Assembly: GCA_033485155.1 (NCBI GenBank)
Contig: JAWQJJ010000006.1
Coordinates: 1 to 64,000, forward strand
Length of the DNA stretch: 64,000 nt
Source of the DNA: Methanomassiliicoccus sp.
Lineage (GTDB): Archaea; Thermoplasmatota; Thermoplasmata; Methanomassiliicoccales; Methanomassiliicoccaceae
Reading direction: 5' to 3'
Below, piece by piece: positions 52,452 through 61,454 of the stretch (position 1 is its first letter; the number at the start of each line of letters is the position of its first letter). Under the pieces are notes generated by a model that saw only the letters and a list, made by a program, of their open reading frames with translations, made no database searches and had not been told where the DNA came from. Position numbers and translations under genes: made by a program.

Positions 52452-52861
52452 TGGAGTTTGTGATGTCAAGAGTATGGATGGTGATTGCCGGACTGGCGGT
52501 GCTGACGGTCATCATGGCGGCCTTCGCTGGCTTGGACCGTAAGGCTGAGGAAGCGGTCGACATGGAGGGGGCATCCACCCTGTCGTCTGTGATCTCGGAC
52601 CTCCAGCGGAACGAAGCCACCGCCGAGATGGCGGTCGACATGGGCGCCATGATCTCTGATCAGCAGGTCACATTTTCGATCAGCACAGGGACCATCGAGA
52701 TAAACGAGGGTCGGCGGAGAGGGATAGCGGGTTTCTACGAAGCAGTCACATTGATCATAGATGGGCAGGCGGTCGACCGGCTCGAGGTCGGCCGGGACGA
52801 CGTGCTACTGATCCGTTCCTCGGCGGGGAAGGTTCAGCTGGAGAAGGTCTCGACGATGTGA
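52448..52861 (+). CDS. Pilin-like membrane-anchored protein, 137 aa
   Basis: A hydrophobic N-terminal helix (about residues 8-27) is followed by an acidic and then beta-rich domain. The start ATGATG overlaps the previous stop, showing coupling; the frame is open further upstream but not used. It belongs to the three-gene surface-protein operon. Its end overlaps the 3' end of sufS on the other strand by 28 nt. Family not recognised. Confidence 0.65.
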   Translation: MMEFVMSRVWMVIAGLAVLTVIMAAFAGLDRKAEEAVDMEGASTLSSVISDLQRNEATAEMAVDMGAMISDQQVTFSISTGTIEINEGRRRGIAGFYEAVTLIIDGQAVDRLEVGRDDVLLIRSSAGKVQLEKVSTM

Positions 52862-54045
52862 TGGAGCGCATCGATGACCTTCCTGCACTCCTGCTCATTG
52901 TTATAGATATAGAACGAGGCCCTGGCGCAGCCGTCGATGCCCCTGGAGCGGAAGAAGGGATGCATACAGTGCATCCCCGACCGGATCTGGACCTTGGCGA
53001 TCTCATCAATGATCATGGCCACGTCGTGAGAGGTCATCCCCCGGATGTTGAACGGGAAGATCCCATCTCGCAGGGCGGCATCTCTCGGACCGAGGATGGT
53101 CAGCGCATCCAGGTCCTTGACCCCCTTGGTCATCATCCGATTGAGGCCCTTCTCATGCTCGGCCACCTCATCCATCCCGATGGCGCTCAGGTAGTCGACC
53201 GCCGCTCCCGTGCCGATGACCCCTGAATAATTGAGGAGGCCGGCCTCGAACCGCTCGGGAGGGGGCAGGAACTCCACACCCTCATAGTCGGTGGTCCCGA
53301 CGCTTCCGCCCCCGCCGAGGAGCGGTTCGATCTTGCCCAACAGCTCCTTCTTGGCGTACAGCACCCCCACACCCGATGGCCCCAGCATCTTGTGGGCGGA
53401 GAAGGCGAACATATCGACATCTAGATCCTCGACGTTGATCTTGCGGTGAGGGGCCGACTGCGCTCCGTCGAGCATCACCACCGCCTTCCGGTCGTGAGCC
53501 ATCCTTATTATCTCCTTCACCGGGAGGGTCGTGCCGGTCACGTTGTTGGTGTGGGCCATGGAGACCATGGCTACATCGGCGGTGAGGGCCGCCTTGAACG
53601 CCTCCATGTCGAACAGCCCAGACGGCGGAGTGGGGACCATGCGGTGCTTGATCCTGCCCTCGGCCCGCCGCTGGAGCCAGGGAACATGATTGCTGTTGTG
53701 CTCCATGTCCGTGGTGAGCACCGCCGCGCCCTTGGGGAACCGATAGCCCTTGGCGACGATATTGAGGGACTCAGTGCAGTTTTTGGTGAAGATCACGCAC
53801 GAGGGGTCGGAACAGCCGATGAACGCGGCCACCTTCTCTCTGGCCTCCTCCACCTTCACCGATACTCTAGTCGCAAGACGGTGGACCGATCTCCCGCCGC
53901 AGGCCGGATACTCTAGATAGTACTCGTTCATGGCATCGATGACCTGCCTCGGCCTCATGGCCTGGCAGGCGTTATCCAGGTAGATGATGTCCTTTTCTGC
54001 CGATGAGTAGATGGGAAAATCCTGTCGCAGTCGTTCGACGTCCAT
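52834..54045 (-). CDS. sufS: Cysteine desulfurase, SufS/Csd type
   Basis: A 403-residue PLP enzyme that takes sulfur from cysteine for Fe-S clusters and thiolation. PLP Lys is K219 (S-A-H-K-M-L-G) and the sulfur-carrying Cys is C360 in R-S-G-M-H-C, as in the SufS group. ATG 54045 is chosen since AGGAG lies 7 nt upstream. Downstream on the opposite strand lie iscS and iscU, so two desulfurases share this area. Specific role of this copy is unknown; an 81-aa protein gene lies just upstream. Confidence 0.9.
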   Translation of the reverse strand: MDVERLRQDFPIYSSAEKDIIYLDNACQAMRPRQVIDAMNEYYLEYPACGGRSVHRLATRVSVKVEEAREKVAAFIGCSDPSCVIFTKNCTESLNIVAKGYRFPKGAAVLTTDMEHNSNHVPWLQRRAEGRIKHRMVPTPPSGLFDMEAFKAALTADVAMVSMAHTNNVTGTTLPVKEIIRMAHDRKAVVMLDGAQSAPHRKINVEDLDVDMFAFSAHKMLGPSGVGVLYAKKELLGKIEPLLGGGGSVGTTDYEGVEFLPPPERFEAGLLNYSGVIGTGAAVDYLSAIGMDEVAEHEKGLNRMMTKGVKDLDALTILGPRDAALRDGIFPFNIRGMTSHDVAMIIDEIAKVQIRSGMHCMHPFFRSRGIDGCARASFYIYNNEQECRKVIDALHHIVETFSS

Positions 54046-54268
54046 GATCGCTCCTGGCATTCCGATCGGTCTATTTCACAGTATGCTGTCAACCGGATGA
54101 AAATCCTTGCGCATCGGCTCGAGTGTAGTCCGTGCGAGCGAAAATCCACCGATCATCCTTCTTGCTGCTGGGTGATCAAGCATGCCTCATCGAAGGTACC
54201 GAGCGCCTCCCCCCGGGCAAGCCATTCGTTCGGATATGTTTTGGATCCGGCATCGTCCATGCCCGGCA

Positions 54269-54514
54269 TTAACCTCCTGGCGACAATATCCTGAACTGCT
54301 CCCCCTCTCCGGCGTTATCTTTGATCCACGCGACCCAATCCGGCTCGGTGACGTCGGCGACTAAGACGATTCTGCCCTTCTCTTCCCCGACCTGGCGGAT
54401 GAAGCCGAAGTGCATCCCCTCGGTGGAGAGAGAGGCAATACCATCGCTCTTGAACTGTGATACGATGCGCCGAGCATCCGCATCGTTCTGAGGAAGGAGC
54501 ATTTTGACCATCAT
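54269..54514 (-). CDS. Hypothetical soluble protein, 81 aa
   Basis: The protein has a helix with charged residues (A-D-A-R-R-I-V-S-Q-F-K) and a strand-rich second half (R-I-V-L-V-A-D-V-T-E-P-D-W). It looks like a compact alpha/beta fold; no motif is recognised. GAGGG precedes the ATG by about 6 nt. It lies 223 nt upstream of the SufS-like gene on the same strand. Confidence 0.55.
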   Translation of the reverse strand: MMVKMLLPQNDADARRIVSQFKSDGIASLSTEGMHFGFIRQVGEEKGRIVLVADVTEPDWVAWIKDNAGEGEQFRILSPGG

Positions 54515-54822
54515 GAGGGTCCCTCAAGCGTCCAAGTATTTTACGTCTTTCTCATCTATAAAGTGCCATTCGGCGTCCTTCGGAATATTGGCGCTGCCCA
54601 CCTCGAGTCTAACGCTCCCGCACGGTCCCGGCGACGGGGGCATCAGGATTTCCTGGCCAGCGATCGGAGGACGATCGCCCAAGGCTTAGAGAAAATTATC
54701 GCGTAGAAACCCTTTTTATCCATCGGGTCCGTCCATTATCCATATGAGGGCATCAGCATTGGAATTAACGATTGTTATTTATAACCCATTGGATTATGCC
54801 CCCATGGATAAAAGGTGAGCTG
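54515..54822. other. Intergenic region between divergent genes, with iscS promoter
   Basis: No gene is seen. TTATTTATAAC at 54774-54784 is the probable TATA box for iscS, about 40 nt before the ATG at 54823. Confidence 0.45.
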
Positions 54823-56013
54823 ATGGAGAGAGTATATTTCGATAACAGCGCCACCACCAAGGTGGACCCCCGGGTCCTGGAAGAGATGCTGCCCTTCTTC
54901 ACCGAGCATTATGGCAATGCATCCTCCCTGCACTCCTTCGGGCAAGATGCCTATGATGCGATGGAATTGGCCAGGGAGAGGGTCGGAGCGGCCCTCGGGA
55001 CCGCGGCCAGAGACATCATCTTCACCTCGGGAGGAACGGAATCGGACAACCTGGCGATACAAGGGGCGGCCTACGCTCTCGCCAGCAAAGGCCGTCACAT
55101 TATCACCTCCAAGGTCGAGCACCACGCCATCCTGCATACCTGCCAGTTTTTGGAAACCCAAGGCTTCAAGGTCTCCTACCTGCCGGTGAACGAGGAGGGT
55201 TGGGTATCTCCCGACAGCCTCAAGGAGGCGATGACCAAAGAGACCACCCTCGTGTCCATCATGGCCGCGAACAACGAGATCGGCACCATACAGCCGGTCA
55301 AGGAGCTGGCCGAAGTGGCCAAGGAGGGTGGGGCCATATTCCACACTGATGCCGTCCAGGCAATGACCAAGGTTCCCCTAGACATGTCCAAGCTGAAGAT
55401 CGATCTCCTGTCACTATCGGCGCACAAGGTCCACGGCCCGAAGGGGGTCGGCGCCCTCTACGTCCGCAAGGGCGTGAAGCTTCGTCCGATCATCTATGGC
55501 GGAGGGCACGAGCGCGGATTACGGTCCTCGACCGAGAACATTCCGGGCATCGTCGGGCTGGGCAAGGCGCTCGAGATCGGGATGAGCGAGATGGATGAAA
55601 GCGTCGCCAAGATGTCGGCGGTCCGCGATCGCCTCATCGAAGGTACCCTGAGCTCCGTACCCCGCTCCTATCTGAACGGCCCGAGGGGAGCCAACCGGCT
55701 GTGCAACAACGCCCATTTCCGCTTCGATTACATCGAGGGCGAGGGCATGATACTGCACCTCGACATGAGAGGGTTCGCCGCCTCGACCGGCTCGGCATGC
55801 TCGACCAAGAGCTTGGAGCCTTCGCATGTCCTACGTAGCCTCGGGCTGAAGCACGAGCAGTGCCACGGCTCACTACGGTTATCTCTGAGCAAGTTCAATA
55901 CCATGAACGAGGCCGAGCTGTTCATAGAGGCCATCGGGCCGGTCGTGGAGAACCTGAGAAAGATGTCGCCGCTAAACGAGAAGGTGGATTACAATGTCGC
56001 CACAGTACACTAA
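54823..56013 (+). CDS. iscS: Cysteine desulfurase IscS/NifS
   Basis: A 396-residue PLP enzyme of the NifS/IscS class: N-S-A-T-T at 8-12, H100 in V-E-H-H, PLP Lys K202 (S-A-H-K-V-H-G) and the mobile-loop Cys C326 (G-S-A-C-S-T). It passes sulfur to the scaffold encoded by the next gene, which it overlaps by 20 nt. ATG 54823 follows GGTGAG; the longer frame from 54772 lacks a site. IscS-IscU pairs of this type are common in methanogens. Confidence 0.95.
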   Translation: MERVYFDNSATTKVDPRVLEEMLPFFTEHYGNASSLHSFGQDAYDAMELARERVGAALGTAARDIIFTSGGTESDNLAIQGAAYALASKGRHIITSKVEHHAILHTCQFLETQGFKVSYLPVNEEGWVSPDSLKEAMTKETTLVSIMAANNEIGTIQPVKELAEVAKEGGAIFHTDAVQAMTKVPLDMSKLKIDLLSLSAHKVHGPKGVGALYVRKGVKLRPIIYGGGHERGLRSSTENIPGIVGLGKALEIGMSEMDESVAKMSAVRDRLIEGTLSSVPRSYLNGPRGANRLCNNAHFRFDYIEGEGMILHLDMRGFAASTGSACSTKSLEPSHVLRSLGLKHEQCHGSLRLSLSKFNTMNEAELFIEAIGPVVENLRKMSPLNEKVDYNVATVH

Positions 56014-56479
56014 GACGGTAATGGAGCATTTCACCAACCCGCACAACGTAGGGGAGATACCGGACGCTGATGGGATCGGAGAAGTGGGAAACCCGGTCTG
56101 CGGGGACCTGATGTACATCTACATCAAGGTCAAGGACGATATACTCACCGACGTCAAGTTCAAGACATTCGGATGCGGGGCGGCCATCGCCACCAGCAGC
56201 ATGGTCACCGACCTGGCCAGGGGCAAGACCCTCGATGAGGGGCTGAAGATCACTCGGAAGGACGTCGCCGACAACCTTGGAGGATTGCCGCCCCAGAAGA
56301 TGCACTGCTCGAACCTTGCGGCCGACGGCCTCCACGAGGCCATCCATGACTACCTGCGCAAGCAGGGACGAGAACCCCCCCTGCCCCCCGGCGCCAAAAA
56401 GGAGCATGAGGAGGATGACCACTGTGTCGTCGATGTCGATTCCCCAATCCACATCGAGGATACCGTCCCCAAACCGTGA
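55994..56479 (+). CDS. iscU: Fe-S scaffold IscU/NifU-like
   Basis: A 161-residue scaffold with the three assembly cysteines and the Asp: C36 (N-P-V-C-G-D38), C61 (G-C-G-A-A) and C105 (M-H-C-S-N). The C-terminal about 40 residues are acidic with one extra Cys and are unlike the core. It overlaps iscS by 20 nt, so the pair is co-translated. It builds Fe-S clusters from IscS sulfur. Confidence 0.95.
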   Translation: MSPQYTKTVMEHFTNPHNVGEIPDADGIGEVGNPVCGDLMYIYIKVKDDILTDVKFKTFGCGAAIATSSMVTDLARGKTLDEGLKITRKDVADNLGGLPPQKMHCSNLAADGLHEAIHDYLRKQGREPPLPPGAKKEHEEDDHCVVDVDSPIHIEDTVPKP

Positions 56480-56702
56480 CGGCGGAAACCACTTCCTACT
56501 TTTTCATCATCCGTACCTGAGCTGGAATCGATCTCAAACAAGCCCATTTTTTACCGCATGGAAGGGTGGTAGGGAAGGCCGCGACGGCTGGGATGACTTC
56601 CTCCGACCGACCCACATCTCGCAAGCACCTGTCGCCCCCTTCTGTCGAACAACTAAGCGCGCACCGAAGGCTTTTCATCCCCGGACGCAATCGGTCCAGG
56701 CG

Positions 56703-57614
56703 ATGACCACGCTCGAGGTGGACCTTGCCGGTATCAAGCTCAGGAACCCCACCATCCTGGCGTCCGGAGTGATGGGAGAGACAGGGGAATCCCTGCTGAA
56801 GGTCGCAGAGGCAGGGGCCGGGGGACTGGTCACCAAGTCCATCGGGCTCGAGCCCAGGAAAGGGTATCCGAACCCCACCCTGGTGGAGTTGCCGGACGGC
56901 TACATCAATGCCATGGGGCTGCCCGGTCCGGGCATCGAGGCCTTCGCCGAGGAGATGGAGGTCGCGCTGAGAAGCAGGGTGCCCATCATCGGCAGCCTGT
57001 TCGCTGCCATCCCCGAGGACTTCACAACCCTCGCTGGCAAGATGGAGGACTACGGGGCGGCGGCGGTGGAACTGAACCTTTCCTGCCCCCATGCTAAGGG
57101 CTACGGCATGGAGGTCGGCATCGACCCCGATGCGGTACGGTCGATCGTCTCCTCGGTCAAGGGCGCGGTCGGCATACCGGTGATGGCCAAGCTGACCCCC
57201 AACACCCACCGGCTGGTCGAAGTCGCCCGGGCGGTGGAGGCGGCGGGCGGTGATGCCATCGTGGCGGTGAACACCGTCAAGGCCATGGCCATCTCCGTTG
57301 AGGCCCGCCGACCAATACTGTACAATCGGACGGGGGGACTCTCCGGTCCGGCCATCAAAGGCGTGGGGTTGCGGTGCGTGTACGAGCTACATGAGGCGGT
57401 GGCGTTGCCCATTGTCGGGGTAGGCGGGATTGAGAGATCCGGGGACGTGCTTGAGTACATGATGGCCGGCGCCTCTGCGGTCCAGGTGGGCAGCGCGGTG
57501 GGCAGGAAGGGCCTGGCGGTGTTCAGGGAGATAACCGACGGCCTGATGAGTTACATGGGCGCGCACGACCTTGGTGACCTGAGGGAGATTGTGGGGGTGG
57601 CCCATGCTCATTGA
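56703..57614 (+). CDS. pyrD: Dihydroorotate dehydrogenase, catalytic subunit PyrD (class 1B)
   Basis: A 303-residue FMN TIM barrel that oxidises dihydroorotate to orotate in pyrimidine synthesis. The catalytic cysteine is C128 in N-L-S-C-P-H, the sign of class 1 enzymes, and G-V-G-G-I plus the phosphate-binding G-A-S-A-V-Q-V-G motif are near the C-terminus. The frame is open from 56277 across the iscU end, but homology starts at M-T-T-L-E-V-D, so ATG 56703 is used. It overlaps pyrK by 11 nt. Confidence 0.95.
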   Translation: MTTLEVDLAGIKLRNPTILASGVMGETGESLLKVAEAGAGGLVTKSIGLEPRKGYPNPTLVELPDGYINAMGLPGPGIEAFAEEMEVALRSRVPIIGSLFAAIPEDFTTLAGKMEDYGAAAVELNLSCPHAKGYGMEVGIDPDAVRSIVSSVKGAVGIPVMAKLTPNTHRLVEVARAVEAAGGDAIVAVNTVKAMAISVEARRPILYNRTGGLSGPAIKGVGLRCVYELHEAVALPIVGVGGIERSGDVLEYMMAGASAVQVGSAVGRKGLAVFREITDGLMSYMGAHDLGDLREIVGVAHAH

Positions 57615-58374
57615 GACCAGGGTCAGGGAGCGCATCGAGGCCGGAAAGGGCATTACGACCCTAGTGTTCGACGCCCCCATGGAGGCGAGGCCCGGACAGT
57701 TCGTCATGGTGTGGGTCCCCGGCGTCGATGAGGTGCCCATGTCTCTTTCTCACATCGGGCCGCATGCGGGCATCACGGTCAAGGAGGTAGGAGAAGCGAC
57801 CAAAGCGCTATCGTGCCTCCGGCCGGGGGATGTCATCGGCATCCGGGGACCGTACGGTAACGGATGGCGGTTATCCGGCGGTCGCATCCTGTGCGTCGGT
57901 GGTGGGGTGGGCATGGCCCCCATAATCACCGCAGTGGAGGCCGCCGGCGACCCTGGCCGGGTGGCTGTGGCCATCGGAGCGCGCAACCACGGGGAGATAA
58001 TATTCGAGGAACGTGCGCGCTCCGTGTCCAACGATGTGCGGATAACCACCGATGACGGCAGCTACGGGCTCAAGGGCACCGTGGTCAGTCTGGCCGACAC
58101 GATGATGAAGGAGAAGCGCTACGACCTCGTCCTCGGCTGCGGCCCGGAGGTCATGAACAAATTCCTGCTCAAGGCCTGCAAGGATAACGAAGTACCTTGC
58201 CAGCTCTCGTTGGAACGCCTGATGAAATGCGGCGCCGGGCTGTGCGGCTCCTGCGTCATTGACGGCCTGCGGGTGTGCGCCGACGGTCCGGTATTCACCG
58301 GCGAGCAGGTTGAGAGGATGGCCGAGTTCGGCAAGTGCAAGCGGGACGATGCCGGGCTTAGAGTGAAGCTGTAG
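57604..58374 (+). CDS. pyrK: Dihydroorotate dehydrogenase electron-transfer subunit PyrK
   Basis: A 256-residue FAD/[2Fe-2S] subunit that passes electrons from PyrD to NAD. FAD-binding P-x-S-L-S and G-P-Y-G-N-G-W, the NAD-type G-G-G-V-G-M-A-P, and the C-terminal cluster C-G-A-G-L-C-G-S-C...C are present. The start overlaps the pyrD stop (ATG 57604, GGGGTGG upstream). Stop is TAG; it overlaps the convergent synthase gene by 17 nt. Confidence 0.94.
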   Translation: MLIETRVRERIEAGKGITTLVFDAPMEARPGQFVMVWVPGVDEVPMSLSHIGPHAGITVKEVGEATKALSCLRPGDVIGIRGPYGNGWRLSGGRILCVGGGVGMAPIITAVEAAGDPGRVAVAIGARNHGEIIFEERARSVSNDVRITTDDGSYGLKGTVVSLADTMMKEKRYDLVLGCGPEVMNKFLLKACKDNEVPCQLSLERLMKCGAGLCGSCVIDGLRVCADGPVFTGEQVERMAEFGKCKRDDAGLRVKL

Positions 58375-59527
58375 GGATGACCTGGGCCACAATGTCGTTG
58401 AACTCGGCATTGCTGACCCGCCCCTTCCTTTCACCCAGCTCCTTGATGCGCTTGCATATCTCTACCGCCTGCTGGTCAGTAGCGTTCACGCGCATCTCCT
58501 CCAGCCTGCGCTTGACGTAATTGACCCCGGTCTTCTTGCCCATGATGATGTGTCTCTCGTTGCCCACCGCCTCTGGCGGTATGGACTCGTAGGTCATGGG
58601 GCAGTTGAGGATTGCCGCCACGTGTATCCCGGACTCGTGGGCGAACACGTTGGTGCCGACCAGGGGCTGATTCCTCGGTTTGTGCAGCCCGGACACCTGG
58701 CAGATGTGGTCAGACAGTCTCTTCATCACGGTGCAGTCGATCCCTATGTCCAGGCCGTAGAGGTACTTCAGGGCGACCACGAACTGCTCCAGGGGAACGT
58801 TCCCTGCGCGCTCCCCGATCCCGTTGACGGTGGTGGTCACCGCGGCCGCCCCGGCCTTCACCCCGGCGATGGCGTTCGCCGTTGCCAGCCCGAAGTCGTT
58901 ATGAAGGTGCAGGGCCACAGGCACCTTGACCTCCCTCCTAGTCCGAGTGACCAGGTCAGTGATCGCTTCTGGGGTGGCGCACCCTAGGGTATCGGTCACG
59001 CCGACCCTCACGGCCCCATTGGCCTCCGACTGGCGGTAGAACTCCATGAGGAACTCAATATCCGTCCGGGTGGTATCCTCGGCGCTGACCGATGCCGGGA
59101 TGCCCCTGGTTTTACAATAATCGAGAGCATCGACGGTCATGGACAGCACCTCCTCGCGAGTCTTCTTCATCTTGTGTTTGAGATGGATCTCCGATGTCCC
59201 GACGAACAGCAGCACCATGTCCACGCCGGCGTCGACAGCAGCGTCGATATCTCCCTTGGTGACCCTGGAGAGCGCCAGAATATCCGCCTTCAGGCCCATG
59301 TCGGCGATGGCCCTTATCGTGCGGACCTCGTTCTCAGAGACCGCCGGAAAGCCGGCCTCGATCTGATGGACACCGGCATCGTCGAGCATTCGGGCGATGA
59401 CCGCTTTCTGCTCCGAGGAGAACGCTACGCCCGGCGTCTGCTCCCCATCGCGAAGGGTGGAGTCGTAGACGATGACCTTGGCACCCTTCAGCACCGGGTT
59501 GAAAGGACTGACCGCGACCTTGTCCAT
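58358..59527 (-). CDS. Homocitrate / isopropylmalate / citramalate synthase family (AksA-like)
   Basis: A 389-residue acyltransferase with D-S-T-L-R-D-G-E-Q at about 22-30, H-L-H-N-D-F-G-L near 215-222 and G-I-G-E-R-A-G-N near 248-255. It lacks the C-terminal leucine regulatory domain. Members of this size in methanogens make homocitrate for coenzyme B (AksA) or isopropylmalate (LeuA) or citramalate. Which one cannot be decided from sequence alone; AksA is preferred because the host looks methanogenic. It converges on pyrK. Confidence 0.82.
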   Translation of the reverse strand: MDKVAVSPFNPVLKGAKVIVYDSTLRDGEQTPGVAFSSEQKAVIARMLDDAGVHQIEAGFPAVSENEVRTIRAIADMGLKADILALSRVTKGDIDAAVDAGVDMVLLFVGTSEIHLKHKMKKTREEVLSMTVDALDYCKTRGIPASVSAEDTTRTDIEFLMEFYRQSEANGAVRVGVTDTLGCATPEAITDLVTRTRREVKVPVALHLHNDFGLATANAIAGVKAGAAAVTTTVNGIGERAGNVPLEQFVVALKYLYGLDIGIDCTVMKRLSDHICQVSGLHKPRNQPLVGTNVFAHESGIHVAAILNCPMTYESIPPEAVGNERHIIMGKKTGVNYVKRRLEEMRVNATDQQAVEICKRIKELGERKGRVSNAEFNDIVAQVIPTASL

Positions 59528-59666
59528 GATAGGCCGAACCGAGGGGGACCTTATAACACTATTCTCGCTTCGGCGACGCTCTCCTAACGGCAGTCGATAA
59601 TCGTAATATTATTTCAAGCTCGAAATATCTATATGCTTCCACTATGTTCAACCCGCGGAGTGTTCG

Positions 59667-59867
59667 ATGAACTGTCCCAAGTGCAACAAAGAGATGGAGC
59701 ACGGTTTCGTTCGCTCAGAAAGCTTCATCGGCGGGGTGAAATGGATGGCCGAGCGGAGCTCCAAGAGCCTGGGCTTGGAAAGCCTGGCCAAGCCCGACCC
59801 GCTCGGCTTCTGCTTCATGGAAGGGTTCCGCTGCCGGGATTGCCACACCATAGTTATTCAATACTGA
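59667..59867 (+). CDS. Zinc-ribbon protein (DUF6487-like), 66 aa
   Basis: C-P-K-C near the N-terminus and C-R-D-C near the C-terminus form one zinc ribbon around a middle strand with G-G-V-K-W. The layout (M-x-C-P-x-C-x-x-x-M, then a tail C-x-x-C) matches DUF6487-type proteins. Function unknown. AT-rich sequence upstream (TAATATTATTTC near 59604-59615, TATCTATATG near 59626) provides the promoter. Confidence 0.75.
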   Translation: MNCPKCNKEMEHGFVRSESFIGGVKWMAERSSKSLGLESLAKPDPLGFCFMEGFRCRDCHTIVIQY

Positions 59868-59883
59868 ACGGCATTTCGCAGGC

Positions 59884-60084
59884 ATGACCGGTGTCAATAC
59901 AAGCCGATGGCCCTGGTGGAAGGCCCATGAGCTGAGGATCAACCTCGTCTTGATGCTGGCATCGTTGTTCGTTATGTCGGTGGGATTTGCTCTCCAGATC
60001 GGCACGATCGTGGGCATCAGCCTCCTACTGCTGATCTTTTTCGCCACCTATACCGTGTACGCTTATGTCCGCCGCGACCTGTGA
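59884..60084 (+). CDS. Small membrane protein, 66 aa
   Basis: Two hydrophobic stretches (about 20-37 and 40-57) after a Trp-rich start (R-W-P-W-W-K). No motif. It lies 16 nt after the zinc-ribbon gene, so both are likely co-transcribed; its end overlaps the convergent secreted-protein gene by 22 nt. Confidence 0.55.
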   Translation: MTGVNTSRWPWWKAHELRINLVLMLASLFVMSVGFALQIGTIVGISLLLLIFFATYTVYAYVRRDL

Positions 60085-60638
60085 CCGCCGAACCGGGGTA
60101 CAGCCTGCACGAAGGGCCATCTCGGCGCACGTTCCAGGCGGAAGATGATTAGGATGACGAGGATGGGGACCACGGTCACCACGATCGGGACAAAGACCTC
60201 CTCGGGGATGCCGAAGGCCGAGATGCTGAATTTAGTCGCGTCGATGGTGCCGTAGAACTGCTTCTGGACGGCTTGGCCATCGGCGCCCACAGCCATGATG
60301 GTGACGAAGGCGGAGTACGTGCCTTCGGCCTCCACCGGCATCCTCGTCTGCTCGCTAACGAACTCCTTGGTCCCGCCGGCGGGGATGACCTCAGAGCCGG
60401 TGAACACGCTGTAGTAGGTGGGCATCCCTGGCCAATTGATGGTGAGAGCGACGGAGCGGATGGTCATGTCCCCTGCCCCCTTATTCGTCACCGTGACGTG
60501 GATGTATTCGTTGAAGTTGATGTGGACCGCATCGGTGAAGTCAACATCCGCAGCCCACTCCGCGCTCGCCGAGCTGAGTCCAAGGAACAGTACAATGGTC
60601 AGAGCGATTAGGGGGGCCGCTGCACGGGTCGCGGACAT
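60063..60638 (-). CDS. Secreted protein with C-terminal membrane anchor, 191 aa
   Basis: Signal peptide (residues 1-27 ending S-S-A-S-A), then a beta-rich domain like a CARDB/immunoglobulin-type fold (V-T-V-T-N-K-G-A-G, I-N-W-P-G-M-P) and a single hydrophobic anchor near the C-terminus (V-V-T-V-V-P-I-L-V-I-L-I-I) followed by basic residues. The chosen ATG 60638 has a TATA-like AGATATATTG about 27 nt upstream, giving a leaderless mRNA; the frame continues to 60755 without support. Confidence 0.75.
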   Translation of the reverse strand: MSATRAAAPLIALTIVLFLGLSSASAEWAADVDFTDAVHINFNEYIHVTVTNKGAGDMTIRSVALTINWPGMPTYYSVFTGSEVIPAGGTKEFVSEQTRMPVEAEGTYSAFVTIMAVGADGQAVQKQFYGTIDATKFSISAFGIPEEVFVPIVVTVVPILVILIIFRLERAPRWPFVQAVPRFGGHRSRRT

Positions 60639-60800
60639 CGCCGGGAAAATGGCAAGTCTGGGCAATATATCTTTTCGGCCCGAGGGTCCGTCTAAAGAAC
60701 GTCCATTATCGGAACGGTCAACATGATGAGACGGAGGTCTTGACATACTCTTCATTAAAGACCAGTAAGTGAATCACCGCCCAGACGTGGAAGGTTGGAT

Positions 60801-61301
60801 ATGAAGAAGATGTGGAAGAACCGCTCCGGTGTGTCCCCGGTCATCGCCACCATCCTGTTGGTCGCGATCACCGTCGTGTTGTCTTCGGCCCTTTATCTTT
60901 ATGCCATGAGCCTCGGAGGGACAGGCTCCTCCGCACCCAGCGGAGCCTACGCTTCCGCCCAGACCCTGGATGCGAAGAGCATCAAGTTCAATCTTGGAAC
61001 GATGAGCAGAGATGTCGAATTCACCGAGTGCAGGTTCGTCGTCGGCCTCAATGACGTTGTGGCATCGGCCCAGGCGGTGATCGGCACCGGACCCGGTAAC
61101 GCCCTGACCTTCACTCCGGTCGAGGGCGGAGCCACCTTCACCGTCACCTTCGTCGACCTCAAGGAGGACGGCAAGATAAGCATGGGCGATTATGCAGAGA
61201 TCGTCACCAGTGAGAACGCTCTTACTCCTGGCGTGTACACGGCATACTTGCTGTGGGCCCAGGACGGATCCCCTATCTGCACCATGACCCTGCCACTGTG
61301 A
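60801..61301 (+). CDS. Archaeal type IV pilin-like protein
   Basis: A basic N-terminus and the classic archaeal class III signal followed by a hydrophobic helix: K-N-R-S-G-V-S-P-V-I-A-T-I-L-L. This is the DUF1628/archaeal pilin signature, processed by a prepilin peptidase before the V-S-P motif. The 166-residue protein has a beta-rich exported domain. ATG 60801 follows GGAAGG. It probably forms an adhesion or surface filament subunit. Confidence 0.85.
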   Translation: MKKMWKNRSGVSPVIATILLVAITVVLSSALYLYAMSLGGTGSSAPSGAYASAQTLDAKSIKFNLGTMSRDVEFTECRFVVGLNDVVASAQAVIGTGPGNALTFTPVEGGATFTVTFVDLKEDGKISMGDYAEIVTSENALTPGVYTAYLLWAQDGSPICTMTLPL

Positions 61302-61344
61302 CGATCCGTTCAAGCTAGGGAGGCTGGCTGATCGGGCAGGATCG

Positions 61345-61368
61345 CCCGACCCCGCCCCGTGGGTCGGG
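61345..61368. terminator. Strong hairpin between convergent genes
   Basis: CCCGACCC (61345-61352) and GGGTCGGG (61361-61368) form an 8-bp GC stem with an 8-nt loop. It lies between the pilin stop and the convergent membrane-protein gene. No T-run follows. Confidence 0.5.
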
Positions 61369-61454
61369 AAATTGCGTTAGGAGAATACTTCTCCAAAACC
61401 CAGACCTTCAATATGAAGAGACTTCAAGAAAAATGATGTTGAAAAAGCATTCAT

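Noticed and set aside
5888-58374. Possible pyrrolysine codons at TAG-terminated genes
   Set aside because: About eight genes (for example hemerythrin, the nik methyltransferase, nikA, cooT, uppS, pyrK) end in TAG, but each has normal length for its family and the sequence after TAG shows no conserved continuation; uppS even has TAG TAA. They are read as ordinary stops.
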